Shown in pieces: positions 6,513-8,219 of a stretch of DNA of 8,219 bases. This DNA is from Fidelibacterota bacterium UBA6817 (lineage in GTDB: Bacteria > Fidelibacterota > Fidelibacteria > Fidelibacterales > Fidelibacteraceae). Location of the stretch: NCBI GenBank assembly GCA_002452555.1, contig DKER01000231.1, positions 1 to 8,219 of the forward strand, written 5' to 3'. The notes under the pieces are model-generated. The model was not told the origin of the DNA, did no database searches, and saw nothing but the letters and a program-made list of their open reading frames with translations. Positions within the stretch are counted from its first letter, which is position 1. The number at the start of each line of letters is the position of its first letter. Both the position numbers and the translations under genes were made by a program.

Positions 6513-8219
6513 TTATTTCAATAAAACCATTTTTCCGATTCCGGACGGCATCCCATCCATGAACAATCTGTAAAAATAAACACCGCTTGACAGACCGGAG
6601 CCGTCAAAAGAACGGGTATAATTTCCGGCATCCAGACGATCGTTTACCATTACACGGACTTCGTTACCGCGGATATCATACACTTTAAGCTCTGTATAAG
6701 CATCCTGGTTAAGAGTAAAGGTTATATTGGTCTTCGGATTGAAAGGATTGGGAAAATTGGGATACAAAGTATACCGGGAAGGGTAATGAAGTTTGTCCTG
6801 AATTCCTACGCCCGTATTGATTATACGCACCATATTCGGATTATTGGGATACATATTTTTCCCCAGACTGTCTGCTTCAAAATACGCCGAAAAGGTCCCG
6901 CCTGTTTCAAGACTGTTCACATCGGGAAAGGCACAGAGAATGCTGCCGTTGTTCCCTGATTCAGCGCTGTAAACCAACATACGGATACCGGTAAATTCTT
7001 CTCCCAGACCGGCACTGTTAAAAGCAACGGCCACTTCCGTCAACGTTGTATCTTCATGTCCTCCGACCCATGCCATCGCACCGTAACCGATATCAAAACC
7101 GTCAATGTCCGACACGACCCAGGCATTGCCGTTCCATTTATAGACCCAGCCCGTTGTATAATCCACTTCATCCCAGGGCTCCAGATGAACGACGACATCT
7201 GCATTAAACGGTAAGGCAGAAATTCCTCCGGCATCCGAGGGAGGTGTCTTACTCCCGTTTTCCGTATCCGGATCCAGATCAAAAACCAGAAAGAGCTGAT
7301 TGGTCAAAGTCTGATCAAAAAGGGTTGTACCCGTAACACCAAAATACAGTGCACCGGTTCCCCACGTCATATAGAGATCACGGCCATTACTGCTTCCTAC
7401 ATGATCATAATGGAAATATTCTTTCTTTTTGCCGTCAATCTGTATTCTTGCAGCACCCTGATCCCGGGGCGTGGCAACTTGAAGAAGTCCGTTAAGATCC
7501 AGTGCGGCTATACTGTTAACACCGTTGAGAACATACAGAACATGCCGTGTGGGATCATAACTGAGAGAAGAAGATCCGTTTTGATTATTGACAAGTTCTG
7601 TCCCCATATAACCCAATAGTAGTGAATCGGAATTATCCCCGAAGTACCCAAACGTAACGGTTCCCAATTCATCTTCATAATACCGGGCTGCTTTTACGGC
7701 ATTTGTGAGAAAAACGTTGACCACAAAAACCATGTTAAAGGCGCCGAGATTCACATGAAGGACTGTTGCCGAGCCGCCAGGAGAAATAATGCTGTCCGGA
7801 ACAGACGCAATGATATTGCCTTCATTGGTAATGAGCCGTGGCGGCGGATAGCTGTCACCGGCTCCATTGATCCAGAGATTACCTCCCGGTTCTACGGGAG
7901 AAATACCCTGACGGGCACTGTTTACAGACGGAAGATCAATATAATGATCAAGAGCAATTCCCCGAGATCCCATTTTCAATACAGCCATTTTATCATTTTG
8001 ATAACCGGATGTATAAAACCACGTATTTTCTCCTTCACCGCTTACGGCAAATGAATCACCGAATCGCAATCCATCCAGTTCATTATCAAATACCAGTTCA
8101 GGTGCTGCCTGTTCATCTGTATACCGGTAAATTCTGAATTTATCGCCGGCAGAAGCCTGAGGTACGCTCAGATTGCAGACATAGATTGTCCCGTCATCTG
8201 CAACAGCTACATGATTCAG
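6513..8219 (-). CDS. Secreted propeller-like protein with DOMON/CBM9-like region and T9SS sorting domain (5'-truncated by window edge)
   Basis: The frame is open from the right edge to the TAA at 6513-6515, giving 568 visible residues; the true start and signal peptide lie outside. A TTG at 8069 is only an internal Leu codon, because the 50 codons before it are open and conserved with the left-edge gene. Visible residues 1-135 align with residues 420-550 of that gene (VADDGTIYVCNL against VDDDGVIYACNL; KFRIYRY against DFKIYRW; LRFGD against ARFGD; NLWINGA against NIWINAA), so the two are paralogues. Residues about 258-452 (DLYMTWGTGALYFGVTG at 271-287, then LVFDLDPDT) look like a DOMON/CBM9-like beta-sandwich that often binds sugars. 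The C-terminus about 474-568 is a T9SS type A domain with LYPNFPNPFNP (475-485), LSSGVYFYRL and GKMVLLK. It has no recognisable catalytic motif and is probably a cell-surface or released binding protein, co-transcribed with the GHL10 gene. Confidence 0.9.
   Translation of the reverse strand: MNHVAVADDGTIYVCNLSVPQASAGDKFRIYRYTDEQAAPELVFDNELDGLRFGDSFAVSGEGENTWFYTSGYQNDKMAVLKMGSRGIALDHYIDLPSVNSARQGISPVEPGGNLWINGAGDSYPPPRLITNEGNIIASVPDSIISPGGSATVLHVNLGAFNMVFVVNVFLTNAVKAARYYEDELGTVTFGYFGDNSDSLLLGYMGTELVNNQNGSSSLSYDPTRHVLYVLNGVNSIAALDLNGLLQVATPRDQGAARIQIDGKKKEYFHYDHVGSSNGRDLYMTWGTGALYFGVTGTTLFDQTLTNQLFLVFDLDPDTENGSKTPPSDAGGISALPFNADVVVHLEPWDEVDYTTGWVYKWNGNAWVVSDIDGFDIGYGAMAWVGGHEDTTLTEVAVAFNSAGLGEEFTGIRMLVYSAESGNNGSILCAFPDVNSLETGGTFSAYFEADSLGKNMYPNNPNMVRIINTGVGIQDKLHYPSRYTLYPNFPNPFNPKTNITFTLNQDAYTELKVYDIRGNEVRVMVNDRLDAGNYTRSFDGSGLSSGVYFYRLFMDGMPSGIGKMVLLK

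Noticed and set aside
6513..8069. A start at TTG 8069 for the right-edge gene
   Set aside because: The frame stays open to the window edge and the 50 upstream codons are conserved with the paralogue, so the TTG is an internal Leu codon and the gene is partial.

Overview
The window is a compact, one-directional stretch of five protein genes, all on the minus strand, with only one real intergenic gap (66 bp). Reading in the direction of transcription, from high to low coordinates, they are: (1) the C-terminal 568 residues of a secreted propeller-like protein; (2) a secreted glycosyl hydrolase-like 10 (GHL10/DUF187, COG1649) enzyme; (3) a ROK-family (NagC/XylR-type) transcriptional regulator; (4) a secreted phosphodiester glycosidase (NAGPA-domain) protein; (5) the first 553 residues of a second propeller-like protein, a paralogue of the first, which runs off the left edge. 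No RNA gene, mobile element, CRISPR array or plus-strand gene could be supported.

Organism: all three exported proteins whose C-termini are visible end in a type IX secretion (T9SS) type A sorting domain with the [Y/F]PNPFN motif, followed by an SSG[VI]Y segment and a terminal hydrophobic strand. Together with golvesin-like modules, moderate GC and very tight gene packing, this points to the Fibrobacteres-Chlorobi-Bacteroidetes superphylum. It looks more like an Ignavibacteria, Calditrichota, Marinimicrobia, KSB1 or Cloacimonadota-type lineage than a classical Bacteroides. That placement is inference from motif style, not a phylogeny.

Layout and coupling: gene 1 stops at the base immediately before the gene 2 start. 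Genes 2/3 and genes 3/4 overlap by ATGA. Genes 1 to 4 are therefore very probably one transcript, and the GHL10 and ROK starts, which lack a visible Shine-Dalgarno sequence, probably depend on translational coupling. Gene 5 follows a 66-bp gap that holds an imperfect 22-bp palindrome just after the gene 4 stop and a strong Shine-Dalgarno sequence before gene 5.

How the genes may work together (inference): a cytoplasmic sugar-responsive repressor is embedded between two exported or surface enzymes with unrelated catalytic domains. Both enzymes carry the same accessory architecture (golvesin-like module, then T9SS signal). Known GHL10 members act on peptidoglycan-type glycans (E. coli DigH), NAGPA domains cleave sugar-1-phosphodiesters such as GlcNAc-1-P linkages, and NagC-type ROK proteins sense amino sugars or other sugars. 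An amino-sugar-containing cell-wall or exopolysaccharide substrate is a coherent hypothesis. The two flanking paralogues could be surface binding or scaffold proteins for the same glycan. No transporter, SusC/D pair or sugar kinase is visible in the window.
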